From Lunularia cruciata (Eukaryota > Streptophyta > Marchantiopsida > Lunulariales > Lunulariaceae), in the NCBI GenBank assembly GCA_948567375.1, contig OX419760.1, positions 31,434,001-31,498,000 of the forward strand: 64,000 bases of DNA. The letters run 5' to 3'. The notes beneath the pieces were generated by a model. It was not told the DNA's origin. It ran no database searches and was given only the letters and a program-made list of their open reading frames with translations. Position 1 is the first letter of the stretch; every line of letters starts with the position of its first letter. Below are positions 45,786 through 56,497 of this stretch, piece after piece. A program made the translations under genes and the position numbers.

Positions 45786-46570
45786 TGGGAGCTTGATTAG
45801 TTCCAATGGGATTGAAGGCTTGACCTATTCAAGTTTGCTTCACTTGCAAGGTCTGATATCTAATCGAGGTTGTAGAATTTTGGTTGATTATGGAAGTTCA
45901 AAGAATTGCATGTCTATGCAAGTAGCAAAGGAATTAGGTATTCCTATCAAGCCAATGATTAAGAGTAGTTTGATGATGGCGGATGGTAGAAAACCGGATA
46001 CTACAATACTATACTGCATTTTGCATCTTGCATCCTATAACCTTCAAGATTGGGAAGGAATATTTGGAGTATATGAGGTTTGTAGTGGCACCTCTACACT
46101 ATGATATCATTTTGGGTCTACCTTGGCTTGAACGTCATAAGGTTCAATTTGATTGGACCCAACAACAAATTCAAGTACAACACCAAGGTAGGAAATTCCG
46201 ATTAGGTTGTTTGGCACCTCTGAGTAAGACACCTAAGAATAGTCATTCCCAAGATGGGAAGTTTGTTGAGAAGGTAGCCATAGAGCAAACCTTGAAGGGA
46301 GATGAGTCCCAAGATAGGAAGTTTGCTAGGAAGGCAACCATAGAGCAAGCTTGGAAGAGAGATGAGTCCCTAGAAGGGAAGTTGGTCAGTAAAGCAGCCA
46401 TAGAGCAAGCTTTGGAGGAAGATAAGTCTATATTCACGGTGTGGATCAAGCCAATGGCACAAAAAAAATTGAAGGAGGGTCAAGGGCCTAATCAAGCAAT
46501 GGTTGATTGGATAGTTCAAGAGTTTGTGGATGTGTTTCTGGATGATCTACCAAAGGGATTACCCGCCGAT
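45786..46570 (+). pseudogene. Protease region of the inner chromovirus
   Basis: GCRILVDYGSSKNCMSMQVA occupies the place of the retroviral-type aspartic protease active site (45886-45900). The usual D-S/T-G is DYG here, which is a damaging change. KELGIPIKPMIKSSLMMADG follows. Downstream (46240-46440) an 18-20 residue module with AIEQ.L..DES is repeated about four times, a linker also seen in the outer element. A frame shift near 46000 separates the two ORFs. Confidence 0.75.
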
Positions 46571-47870
46571 TGAGGTATGCCCTTCAAGATTGAGTTATTG
46601 CCAAGGAGTACTCTAGTGAGTAGACCAATGTATTGGCTCTCACCAAAGGAGTTGGAGGAGTAGTGAACAACACTTAAAAAGTTGTTAGAGAAGGACTTCA
46701 TATGACATAGTACCTCTCCTTGTGGAGCACTAGCACTATTTATTTTAAAGAAGGATGGAGGACTTTGTTTTTGTATTGATTACCATGGGCTCAATAAGCA
46801 AACCGTGAAGAATGCATATCCCTTGCCTCAGATTGATGACTTGCTTGATCAACTAAGTAGAGCATGCTATTTTTACAAGTTGGATCTTTGCAGTGGCTAC
46901 TGGCAAATTCATATTGATAAAGAGGATGTGCAAAAGACTACCTTTCACACAAGGTATGGGCATTTTGAGTGGAGAGTTGTACCTTTTGGACTCACAAATC
47001 CTCCAATGTCTTCATGGATCAGATGCATCGGGTGTTGGATGGACTATTGGATCGGTCCGTGGTGATGTTCTTGGATGATATCTTAATCTATAGCAAGAAA
47101 GAGGTAGAACACGTGAATCATGTGCAAGAAGTCTTAAGACAACTACAACAATGGAAATTTTATTGCAAGAAGTCAAAGTATGCCTTTTGGCAGAAGGAGG
47201 TTACCTTCTTGGGTCATAAGATCTCATAAGAGGGGATCAAGATAGAAGAAGAGAAGATCAAGGCCATTATTGATTGGCCTACTCTAAAGGATGCTACAGA
47301 AGTACAAGCATTCAATGGATTGGCCAGTTTTTACCGACGATTCATTCACTATTATGCTCATGTGGTTGCACCATTGATTGACCTCTTGGGAAAGAATTTG
47401 ATTTTCCAATGGACCACCAAGCATGATGAAGCATTCCAGAAGTTAAAGCATATGGTGTCTTCAAGACCCATTCTTCAACCATATGATCCTCAAATACCTT
47501 GTGTGGTTGATTTTGATGCTTCTAACTTTGCCTTTGGAGCTATGTTGCAATAAGAATTCCCAAATGGACTACATCCCATTGCCTTTATGTCTCACCAACA
47601 AAATATAGCTGAAAGAAATTACTTTGCTCGAGATTGAGAACAACTTGCAATGGTATATGCCACCAAGGTATGGAAGCATTACCTCTTGGGGAAACAAGTG
47701 GTCATACAAACTGATCACAAGCCATTGTTGCAAACCTTACACTTGGAACACATGAAGAGTTGAAGTCATCGATGGGAAGAGCAACTCTAGTTGTTTGACA
47801 TCAAACTTGAGTACAAACCAGGTCAGTTCCATGTCATCCTTGATATTCTATCACAATGACCTGATTTGAA
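46571..47870 (+). pseudogene. Reverse transcriptase and RNase H of the inner chromovirus
   Basis: LFILKKDGG...CIDYHGLNK and [20 protein letters not shown] lead into [19 protein letters not shown] frameshift near 47000 follows, then [20 protein letters not shown] with the catalytic LDD (from 47068), FLGHKIS and a stop. RNase H pieces follow: PCVVDFDASNFAFGAML (from about 47500), IAERNYFA, and VIQTDHKPLLQTL. All expected Ty3/gypsy landmarks are present, but stops at 47227, 47551 and beyond inactivate the protein. Confidence 0.88.
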
Positions 47871-48049
47871 GTCTCTTCCTCTCATCACAACGGCAATTAC
47901 AATGGTGTCAATTGACCCCAAGGTCCATAACAAGTTTTGGTTAGCTCTACAACAAGATCTCTTCTTCCAAATGGTACATGGTCTTTTGACAATAGGCAAA
48001 AAGGAGTACAACACCTTCTCCTTCAAGGAAGGCTTCTATTCCATATAGA

Positions 48050-48780
48050 TTGGATCTATGTTCCAGCCAAAGGTGATCTCCAACTTGTGCGCCTTCAGGA
48101 AGCCCATGATTTACCAATAGCTGGTCACATGGGGGTGGACAAGACCTTGGGTACCCTCCAATGCCAATGGTGGTGGCCCAACATGACACAAGATGTTTGG
48201 GAGTTTGTCCGATCATGTGAGACTTGTCAATGCAACAAGGCCAATAACCATAAGCCGAGTGGACTCCTTCAGCCACTTCCCATTCCAACTACTCATTGGG
48301 AACATGTGAGCTTAAATATCATCACCTCCTTGCCCAAGACACAACAAGGTCACACAACAATTGTGGTGTTTGTGGATAAGCTTAGTAAGCAAATCCATTT
48401 GGCACCAACGGTTAATATTGTAGATGCTCCAATCTTGGCACAAATCTTCTTCAATAATGTATTCAAACATCATGTGATGCCACATGTATTCATCTCCGAC
48501 CGTGATCCTTGCTTCACCAGAAATTTTTGGCAAACCCCCTTCTAGATACTTGGCATCACGCTTGCTTTGTCTATAGCCTATCATCCTCAAACTGATGGAC
48601 AAACTGAACGTGCAAATTGCACCTTGGAAGATATGCTTTGTGGCTTTGTCCACATTCACCATACGAATTGGGATGAATGTCTTGCAGTTGCGGAGTGTGC
48701 ATACAACAATTCTAAACAAGCAAGCACCGGATTCTCTCCTTTCTTTCTCAATTTTGGCCAAATCCGCTTGTCCTAGATTC
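48050..48780 (+). pseudogene. Integrase of the inner chromovirus
   Basis: The HHCC zinc domain is intact in sequence: HDLPIAGHMG with CETCQCNK about 30 residues on. In the catalytic core the first Asp is replaced by Asn (WEHVSLNIITSLPK, where the outer copy has WEHVCLDIITSL). The second Asp (FISDRDPCF) and the Glu (in ERANCTLED) are kept. A stop lies after WQTPF at about 48543, before GITLALSIAYHPQTDGQTER. The missing catalytic Asp alone should abolish strand transfer. Confidence 0.88.
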
Positions 48781-49194
48781 TCTTCTTGCTCCTCCTTTGT
48801 CTCAGGTCCCTCATAATTCAACCTTCTTGACCACCATATCCAAATCTCTCCAACAAGCCAAAGCTCACCTCCTTGTTGCTCAGAATCGTCAAAAACAATA
48901 TGCGGACCACCATCGTCATGATCTCACCTTTGCAGTTGGTGATAAAGTTATGCTATCCTCTAGTAATCTATCCCTCCCAATTGATACCCAAGTTTGTAAA
49001 CTTGCCTCTAATTGGATAGGACCTTTTGATGTCATTCAAATTGTCTCTCCTATTGCTTATCTATTTGCCTTGCCTTGTCATATGTGCATCCATCTTGTCT
49101 TTCATGTTTCCAAGTTGAAAGCCTTTGTTCCTAATGCCTCTTCTTTTTCCTCTTGAGTCCAACCCCCTCCTCCCTCTATCCCTATCAATGATCA

Positions 49195-49410
49195 TGAGCA
49201 GTACATAATTGATTGTATCCTTGCGCATCGCTATATCCAACAAGGACACCGACAACATATGGAGTACAAGGTCCTTTGGAAAGGGTATCCCCTACATGAT
49301 GCCACATGGGAACCTCTTTCTCACCTCCAAAATGCACAAATGGCCATCCATGATTTGAAGCTTCAATGGCGACGAGGACATCACCAACTAGAAGTGGGGG
49401 AATATGTAAC
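49195..49410 (+). pseudogene. Chromodomain at the integrase C-terminus
   Basis: Frame reads EQYIIDCILAHRYIQQGH, then MEYKVLWKGYPLHDATWEPL and SHLQNAQMAIHDLKL. This is the three-stranded sheet plus helix pattern of chromodomains (Y-x-V-x-I-L ... Y-L-V-K-W-x-G-x-x-x-x-x-T-W-E-P). It defines the element as a chromovirus. In active relatives it steers integration to histone-marked chromatin. The GAAGTGGGGGAATA polypurine tract next to the 3' LTR overlaps its end. Confidence 0.85.
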
Positions 49411-49830
49411 AATATGGAGTTTAGCGACGTAGTTAGTAAGGCTAATGAAGTAGAGAATAAACCAAATTAGCCTAGAATATTCTAGAAGCATCTAGGACGC
49501 TTCTTGGGAAGCTTCCCAACTAGTTAACTTGCGTCCCAAGTAGGTAGCTTCTAGAAGGGAACTTCTAGAAGCTTCTAACTAGCTTAGCTTGCACGCCAAG
49601 TAGACGGCTTCTAGAAAGAAGCTTCTTGAGAAGTTTCTTGGTTAACTTGGCTTGCACTCTAAGAAAGCGGCTCAAGGAAGCTTCTTGAGAAGCTTCTCAA
49701 GGACCTTGTATGCTACCTATAAATACCAAAGCCAAAAACTCATGCTAGGCATTCGGAGTTTTCCCTCATTAAAGTGTCCCAATGTGAGTTTCCATTCTCT
49801 TATTTCTCTCCTCGGTTTTGGTCTTTTACA
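49405..49830 (+). repeat. 3' LTR of the inner chromovirus
   Basis: Begins tgtaacaatatggag right after the purine tract gaagtgggggaata and ends ggtcttttaca. The heat-shock-like modules and the TATA box are at the positions given for the 5' LTR entry. Confidence 0.92.
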
Positions 49831-49883
49831 GCTTCCATGAGTTTCCATTCTATTATTTCTCTCCTTGGTTTTGGACTTTTACA
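49831..49883 (+). repeat. 53-bp duplicate of the LTR end
   Basis: gcttccatgagtttccattc and the bases to ttttaca at 49883 repeat the last ~48 bases of the LTR plus the gcttc flank. It is followed by a second gcttcc. It looks like a tandem duplication across the right edge of the element. Confidence 0.8.
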
Positions 49884-50330
49884 GCTTCCAATTATTGGTT
49901 TGATAGGGATACTTAATTCTTTACTATTTGCATGGACATATAATTCTCTTAACTTATAGAATCAACCAAAATCCTACAACCAAGATTGGATATCATACCT
50001 TGCAAGTGAAGCAAACTTGCATAGGTTAAGCCTCCAATCCCGTTGGAACTAATCAAGTTCCAATAGGATTGTTCCATTCATTTTGAAGATTTGTAGTTTT
50101 GAAATAACATTCACAATCAAATAAAATATTCTCCTCTATACTTGGGAGATTTGTACCATCAAATACCTTAGGTTTTGGGAATTGAATTTTCTCTTCTCCT
50201 TCTTGAAATGGTGCCATTTTCCTTGTAGAGGAAAATGGCATCATACCACCTATTAGCTTTATTAGGGGAGGTGAAAACTGCATTTTTGAAACCCCTCATG
50301 AATGTGTCTAAGGTCATTTTATATAAGGTG
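49884..50330 (-). mobile_element. Outer chromovirus, gag/protease part (continuation)
   Basis: On the minus strand 49884-49940 resumes the protein exactly where 44140 left off (ELSIPIKPIIGS-like, aligning with the inner copy's ELGIPIKPMIKSS). The gag ORF at 50053-50283 gives MAPFQEGEEKIQFPKPKVFD and FDCECYFKTTNLQNEWN. Most of gag and the 5' LTR are missing. Homology fades at about 50330, where repeats of the next element begin. Confidence 0.8.
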
Positions 50331-51145
50331 ATTGTTGTGCGTATATACATTGCTACAAAACATACATCACTATCAACATCATACACTATAGAAGCACAAC
50401 TCACACATAAGTCATACATGAACTCTAAATTGCCACAATAATCAGTTCTTTATTAGCTCAAATCAACTTAAATCAGATCAGTACTTGATCTATCACTCAA
50501 TGATCTGCCAATAATTGGGCCTTGATTACAATCAAGCCACACCCACTTTAGTTGAGAGACTACAGCTGATGCTTGACGGCTTTCTGTCCACTCTAGCCAA
50601 GAACTCAAAGGCTCTACATCAGAGAAGTGAGCTCTTTGGAGTTGCACTTCTAGGTTATATTCCTGATTTCAATCTAGGTCTCATCACAACGGTCCAGCTG
50701 ATAGTAAGGATGGTGCAAGTGATGATGGGCCCCACCATGAAGTCAATACTCCAAACACAAAATCTGACTATCGGAAAGTAATCTATGAGTAACTTCCAGA
50801 ATGCCTCTAACTACTATCATTGAAACTCCAATGTCTAAGTAATCTAGATGTGACACTACAAATGGCATGAAAGCTATTGTGCGTATATACATTGCTACAC
50901 ATCATACATTTTTTTCAACATCATACACTATAGAAACACAACTCAAACATAAGTCATGCATGAACTCTCAAGTGCCACAATTACACCCTAGTTGGTGGTT
51001 AGGTCCCTCTAACTCCTAATAGCCATCTATTCCAAGTATATGGTATACCTTATGGTGGGTAAGGGATCAAGAGGCCAGGTGCTATCGAACCCCATTGTTA
51101 GTCGCCTATTTGCAATCTATACCATATAAAGGATGAACTAGCTAT

Positions 51146-51412
51146 GCGTCAAGTACATGTAGAACATAACCATTATCCTTGAGGAACCACCGTGAGAAGA
51201 GGAGTCATACATGCCATATGCCATCCTCTCAAACAATTATCACACACTAACATAGTAGTAGCTCTACTAGAAGAGCCACATATCATACACCTCAAGCTTG
51301 CACGTACAAGTGCCAAGCTTGGGTCCATAGTACCATCAATGTTTGGGAGGTGGCATGGCGCACAATTGCGCACATGATCCTTCCAAAAAACACCATCATG
51401 CCCTTCCAACAA
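51146..51412 (-). pseudogene. PHD-finger-like domain downstream of integrase
   Basis: Frame reads LRCMICGSSSRATTMLVCDN then CLRGWHMACMTPLLTVVPQG, a stop, and WLCSTC. The pattern C-x2-C...C-x2-C-x4-H-x2-C...W-x-C-x2-C is a full Cys4-His-Cys3 PHD finger with one nonsense codon before the last pair. Before it lies KDHVRNCAPCHLPN, a possible additional C-x2-C. PHD fingers read histone H3 tails. At this position it may have replaced the chromodomain as a targeting module. Inference from motif only. Confidence 0.7.
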
Positions 51413-51621
51413 AAAGACTCAAGATGGCAAAACCTCACGCACTCTCAAGATAGTGTGGCCTATCAAAATATCAAGTGTCATTAATGTTATCTGCTATAGA
51501 TATACATAGTCACTTGGATGAAATCAATGGATTGAAGGTCTATAACGTCCTCCTCAAATAGTAGCATAATGTAAGATATCCCTATGTTGAGCACTTGCCA
51601 AGTTCACAAAGGCCATCAACA

Positions 51622-52683
51622 TCACTCTCCAAAGATCTCTACTCGTTGAGAACACGCGCTCACCCATACATCAAGATCATCCAAGTCCAAGACTACAATA
51701 GCATCTTGACAAATGGTTGTAGGTAAATCTGGATCTTGTCCATGGAGTAAGAAGTAAGGAGAGAAGGATGCTAAGGAGGCTTGCCGGCTGAACCGATAGC
51801 CCATGGCCAACCAAGGTAACTGGAGATCCCAATCTCCCAAGTGGCCTCTTTACAAACCATACTTTTGCAATCCTCTCTTCAATGTCTAAACCACTTTCTC
51901 TGCTAAGCCATTTGCCTTAGGGTGATCTTGGGAGGTAGTATGATGATCAATCAAAGCCTTGTCACACAAGACCTAAAACTCCTCCAAGAACTCTAGACCT
52001 TGATTAGTCAAAACCTCAATTGGTGTACCACAATGATTGAGAACCCAATCCAAGAACAAGTATCGTCCTTTCACTAGACTTGTTAGGAAGTGTCACCAAC
52101 TCGATCCACTTAGAGAAGTGCTCAACCATCACCAAAACATACCGATGATGTTTCACAATCAAAGGTAAAGGTCTAGTTAAGTCCAAACTCCAATGGTAAC
52201 CCAATCCCATGATAGGTAATAGGTGTAACTATGGCATAGGAGCATTGAGTGATGCTCTAACTTGGTCACAAACCACATATTTGGCAACAAACCACTGCAC
52301 ATTGGTCTGCATACCGTGCCACCAATAATGACTCTAGAGTAAGCTATTTGTATGCTTTACTCTAAAATGTCTTAGCTCCTCATGAGCATGACGGATCAAC
52401 TATAGTCTTTGAGATGGAAGTGGTACTACTGTCACTCTACATCCTCCCATACACGCAAAAGGTGTGTACCCTCCAATACAAACCGTCTGGCTTGCTGAAG
52501 AACATGATCTCTCTCCTTGGTCCCAATTGTCCCACCCACAACACAAGTGCAAAGATAGTCCATCACTAAGACATCATCATGAATGTCTTGCTGAACTATA
52601 CCAATATCTTCACTCTTTGGATCTGTGATCTCAATATCTCCTCTTGTATGCGCTGAGAGAGATACCACCAAAGTCACCTCCAC
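51622..52683 (-). pseudogene. Integrase pieces of the deleted LTR element
   Basis: In protein order: 52432-52683 (DYLCTCVVGGTIGTKERD...RRFVLEGTHLLRVWED, the linker before the integrase). Then 52016-52210 (HHRYVLVMVEHFSKWIELVT, the core after the first Asp). Last, 51622-51840 (GDWDLQLPWLAMGYRFSRQA then SFSPYFLLHGQDPDLP, the end of the core). Stops separate them. The relationship is to plant Ty3/gypsy integrases, but the group differs clearly from the chromoviruses next door. Confidence 0.8.
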
Positions 52684-53527
52684 TAGAGGTGACTTTGGAC
52701 ATAAATCCCTAAATTTGGCTGACCGCTAAATCCTCCGCTAAATCTTCACTCGAGCCAAATTGGAAAAATCTATTTTGTCAAATCTCTAATTCACAAGGAT
52801 GTGCTCCCAACTCCATCTTCAATTTCACTTTCTAAGCTCAACTCGCAACAAATAGGTACTCCTTTCACCTTCAAAGCTCAAAATCACAACTACCGTTTGA
52901 AAATTGCTTCTCTTTGGCTCCAAATTTGGCCAGCGCTTCCGTACACAATCTCTCTTATGGAAATCTGAACTACTCAATCAAGACACCACTATCCACCGAG
53001 CTTGGAGATACCACCAACACTTGCAGTTCCTGCACCCGATTTCTCCATGACTCTCACTTCTATGTTGTAATAAATTCTTCATCAAATAGAATCAACTCAA
53101 ATCAGATCAGTACTTGATCTGTCATTCAATGATTTTTCAACAATTGTGCTCTAATTATAGTCAAGTCACACCCATTCTAGCTAAGAGACTCCAAGTGATG
53201 CTCGTCGGCTTTCTGTCCAATCTAGCCAGGAACTCGAAGGCTCAACATCAGAGAAATGAACTCTCTCGAGCTACACTTCCAGGGTATACTCCTTGATTTT
53301 GACCTAGGTCTCATTCCAACAGTCCCATTGATGGCACAACCAACGGTGCGAACGGTGGAAGTGACAATGGGCCCCACCATGAAGTCAATACCCCAAACAC
53401 AGAATCTGATAGTCAGAAAGTAATCTATGAGTAACTGCCAAAATGCCAGTAACTGCCAAAATGCCTCTAACTACTATCATTGAAACTCCAATGTTCGAGC
53501 AATCTAGATGCGACACTACAAATGGCA

Positions 53528-55495
53528 TGACATGGCGCTTCTTATATCATATGGAAAGCAGTGTTATTGGCAATTCAAAAAGCATGAACTCTCATATATT
53601 CTATCAGCTGTCTCCACCAGCATATATATTCATGTGTCTTGCTAGATATGTTTGGCAATAAATCTTTTAGCTTTTGGAATCTTGTTGTGTATCATTTTGT
53701 GCATTCTAGAAATGTTGATCAACGTCTACAACCAAGATTGCAAGCCGTAGAGTAGAACGATAGAATGTGAAGACGGAGGTAACTCTTATGATACCCATAT
53801 TTTCATTGTTGTCACAAGCCTGGTCTATCTTCTCTATACCATATTGATATCGTTCGGGGCTTGACTTTTACCTAGTTGATCAATAGTACTAGTTCAAAAT
53901 GAAGGGTTCTCTCATATAAGAGGACCTCCAACTAATGAGACGTACAGTTCTAAATCCTCGAATGAGTCTGGTTGGCTTTTAAGGTTAACATCCAAAAGTA
54001 TCTTCACTTATGCAATCGTGAACGTAAATCTCGGGTGCTTTTACGCTTGCTTTCCTCTCTAAACCAGCAAGCGTCCAATTGTACACATGCCATCACCGAA
54101 GGTGCTTCCACGTGAATTTCGTGACAGTTTTCTTCCTCGTCAATTTAATGTCATCTAGAAGCAGAAATTCTTGAAAACTAAGTTCCGTAGTATTTGTAGA
54201 AATTACATTTTATTAGTATTACCTTAATGGAGACGTACATATAAAAAAATTAGAGTGTAGAAAGAATCAACGGAATATCGTTTGGAATAAGAGTAAGTAC
54301 GCAGCGGGTGTCTTTCTCACTACGCTTTGAATGTTACAACATCAACATGAAAAGAAAACACAAATTAGTGAGATATTCTACTAATCGAAGTCTCTAATGA
54401 AACACACCTTCTCCCTATCCTCCTCGTGACCATTATCCCTAGTCTAAGCACTAGAGGGGTTCGTCGTCTCGGTACTTTCATGCTTTAATCTTCATGCCCT
54501 TCACCCACCTCACTCAAAAAGCATTGTCAAAAGCACCAACTAGTTCTGGTGTTTGCTATACAACGTTCCCAATCAGAAGGGGCCTCTTTCTCTAGAGTAC
54601 ATGACTCATTCTCATTGTTGCAGGGTCCCTTGACAAGTTCATGTGGATAAGAACGGTTAAGCAATCGTCGGCCTTGAAAAGGATGATTATTTTAATCTCT
54701 TATCAAGGCCTCTACTGAAATGTTCATGCATACTTTACTAGCTCTAGGCTTTCTGAGTACATGCACAATGCAAGAACTTGTAACAAGTTCTAGTCAACTA
54801 TCGATCAAAAAGGGTATGTTTAGGGTACTACAGCAAAAACGTGCTATAAAAGAATGGATGGCATGTTTAAATATCCACATGATAGATGGATAGAAAATTG
54901 AACAGGAAATACTTGGATGAGAAAAATGCATTGTAAGGTACTCCTTCCCATAGTCGAATAGAAATAAAGGAAACAAGACCTACTGAGCTTACATAAATGC
55001 TACGATAAGCTAAGATATTATATACAAACTAGACCAAAAGAACATACACAGAACTAGGATATAAATGCGACAAAAAAACAATAAATAATTAAAACAATTA
55101 TCTGTCTTGAATGAATGTAGAAGACTACATTATTTTCCATAATTATGTGAATCACTCTATTCGAATTTGGGAGTTTTTCGGTCGTCTCTTTGTTATTTAA
55201 GGTTGGCACATTGACGTTTATTGAGGAGCAAATCAGATTAAGAAGGAGTTGATGTAATCACTGTGTATATAGTGTTTCAAAGTAAATTTTATAAGCGCGA
55301 TGAACGCTATTCAGGTAAACAAGGAAAATGAGAGTTTTTGGATATGTAGCCTTGTAATTTGAATTTGATTTTCAATCTATCATAACTCAAATGATTCAAC
55401 CTAAAGACGAGTCCCAGGTTATATTTCATATTTCAATATTATTTCAAATATTTCATAGATTATAAAAGAATGTTTTAGTCTTTGAATAAAGTACC
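53528..55495. other. Unassigned region
   Basis: No gene, LTR or RNA gene recognised. Composition returns to that of the host-like flanks, and short ORFs lack domains. Confidence 0.4.
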
Positions 55496-55512
55496 CTTCA
55501 AATATTTTAGAA

Positions 55513-55564
55513 GAAAAAAAAGGGCGACCGCGTAGAAAACACTTACAATATTTTAAGACTTCAA
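55513..55564 (-). mobile_element. 52-bp micro-insertion of the LINE tail inside a 17-bp TSD
   Basis: The 17-bp sequence cttcaaatattttagaa occurs at 55496-55512 and 55565-55581, exactly. Between them is only 52 bp. It includes gggcgaccgcgtag, the last bases of the LINE family 3' end in minus orientation, preceded by an A-run, then a short filler resembling the flank. It looks like an insertion in which reverse transcription stopped almost at once. Confidence 0.8.
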
Positions 55565-55728
55565 CTTCAAATATTTTAGAATACATCAGCATCCATGTTT
55601 GTATATTCAATGATTAATATTTTTCTGCAGTACTCCAAATTCTTGGTATTATTTTCATATATTTTTTTTTCAGTATTATTTGAATAGTACTTCTCGAATA
55701 GAAAACATCTGAGATCATACCTTTATTA

Positions 55729-55828
55729 GTGGGGCTTAGCTCCTTGTTACTTTTTTTTCACACCCTTGTACGGCTTGATGGGGTCTTCCCCTCTTTCATT
55801 TTCCCTACGCGGTCGCCTTTTATCTTCC
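55729..55828 (+). mobile_element. LINE-tail insertion
   Basis: Carries ggggcttagctcc, cttgtacggcttgatggggt and ctacgcggtcgcc in family order, flanked by the 9-bp repeat cctttatta at 55720-55728 and 55829-55837. It has no coding part, so it is only the 3' structured end. Confidence 0.82.
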
Positions 55829-56115
55829 CCTTTATTATGGCTGCTAATCTGATTTTTCGTCTCGTCTCGACTATTGGTGGACCAAACTCAATTAAGGATA
55901 CACAGTAATTAAATGTTCACACTCATTACCAAAAAAAACTGTAGCTAAACAGGAAACGCTGGAAACCCCGGACTCTGATACTGTAACATAACAGAACGAG
56001 ACGAGCACCATTCATTGTTATATCTTTTCCCGTCCCATAGGGGTGAATCTCCGACCAAAACTGCGGTGGTTCTGACCGTTCGATGTCGACAGAACAGGGC
56101 AGTCCATGAAACGGA

Positions 56116-56297
56116 TTAGATTCTCCGTCGTTCCACCTCTACTTCCTTATCCCGATGAGATGTGTATCCGGTAGCCTGACCCCCTGGCTCCCGTTTCCAT
56201 GAGACATATTTGTACTGTCCTGTAGGACTGTATCTGCGCTGTCCTGGTGTCCCACTCGTCAGATATGGCCTGATCCAAGGTGTCTCTTTGTTATCAT
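56116..56297 (-). CDS. Possible terminal exon, unrecognised protein
   Basis: A minus-strand frame runs from a good acceptor-like site (tttttcag just before 56297) to a stop at 56116: DDNKETPWIRPYLTSGTPGQ, then RRYSPTGQYKYVSWKREPGG and a charged end. Unlike the surrounding sequence, the composition is coding-like. I do not recognise the family, and no upstream exon was identified because a LINE-tail insertion lies at 56.35 kb. Could equally be a remnant. Confidence 0.35.
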
Positions 56298-56345
56298 CTG
56301 AAAAAATTTCATATGGTATTCTATTATTTATCCACAACTGCTTAT

Positions 56346-56490
56346 ATCTTGCATAGATCAGATATCTTAGGTATGGTAGAGCATATAGACTCTATTGGGG
56401 CTTAGCCCCATATTACTCTTTTTTTTTCTCTCCCTTGTACGGCGTGATGGGGTCTTCCCATCCTTCGTTTTTCCTACGCGGTCGCCTTTC
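56346..56490 (+). mobile_element. 5'-truncated LINE copy
   Basis: Starts at tcttgcatagatcagatatc, matching the last ~60 coding bases of the LINE (HSSDILGA region, with an 8-9 base deletion). It continues with ggggcttagcccc, the gatggggtcttcccatcc hairpin and ctacgcggtcgcc. A 6-bp gcttat flank (56340-56345, 56491-56496) may be a short TSD. Confidence 0.85.
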
Positions 56491-56497
56491 GCTTATG

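Larger units (their letters stand above)
44141..49830 (+). mobile_element. Inner chromovirus (Ty3/gypsy) with both LTRs
   Basis: About 5.7 kb with LTRs at 44141-44606 and 49405-49830. A tRNA-Met type primer site follows the 5' LTR. Gag, protease, reverse transcriptase, RNase H, integrase and a chromodomain come in the order expected of chromoviruses. The gcttc flank at 44136-44140 recurs right after the element (49831-49835, and again at 49884-49888), fitting a 5-bp TSD. It interrupts the protease region of the outer element. Stops and at least one frameshift in pol make it non-autonomous. The two LTRs look roughly 95% identical by eye, apart from a 40-bp tandem duplication in the 5' LTR. Confidence 0.92.
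50431..53527 (-). mobile_element. Deleted LTR retrotransposon with integrase and PHD finger
   Basis: LTR-like direct repeats at about 50431-50867 and 53063-53527. Shared blocks are aaatcagatcagtacttgat, tggcgggccccacc-type 'gggccccaccatgaagtcaa', and a common end at gacactacaaatggca. They flank only 2.2 kb of internal sequence on the minus strand. That sequence encodes parts of integrase and a PHD-like finger. Gag, protease and reverse transcriptase are deleted. LTR ends are approximate, and I did not find a convincing primer site. A 105-bp piece containing tgcgtatatacattgctac occurs on both sides of the left LTR (50331-50440 and 50877-50984). Confidence 0.7.
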
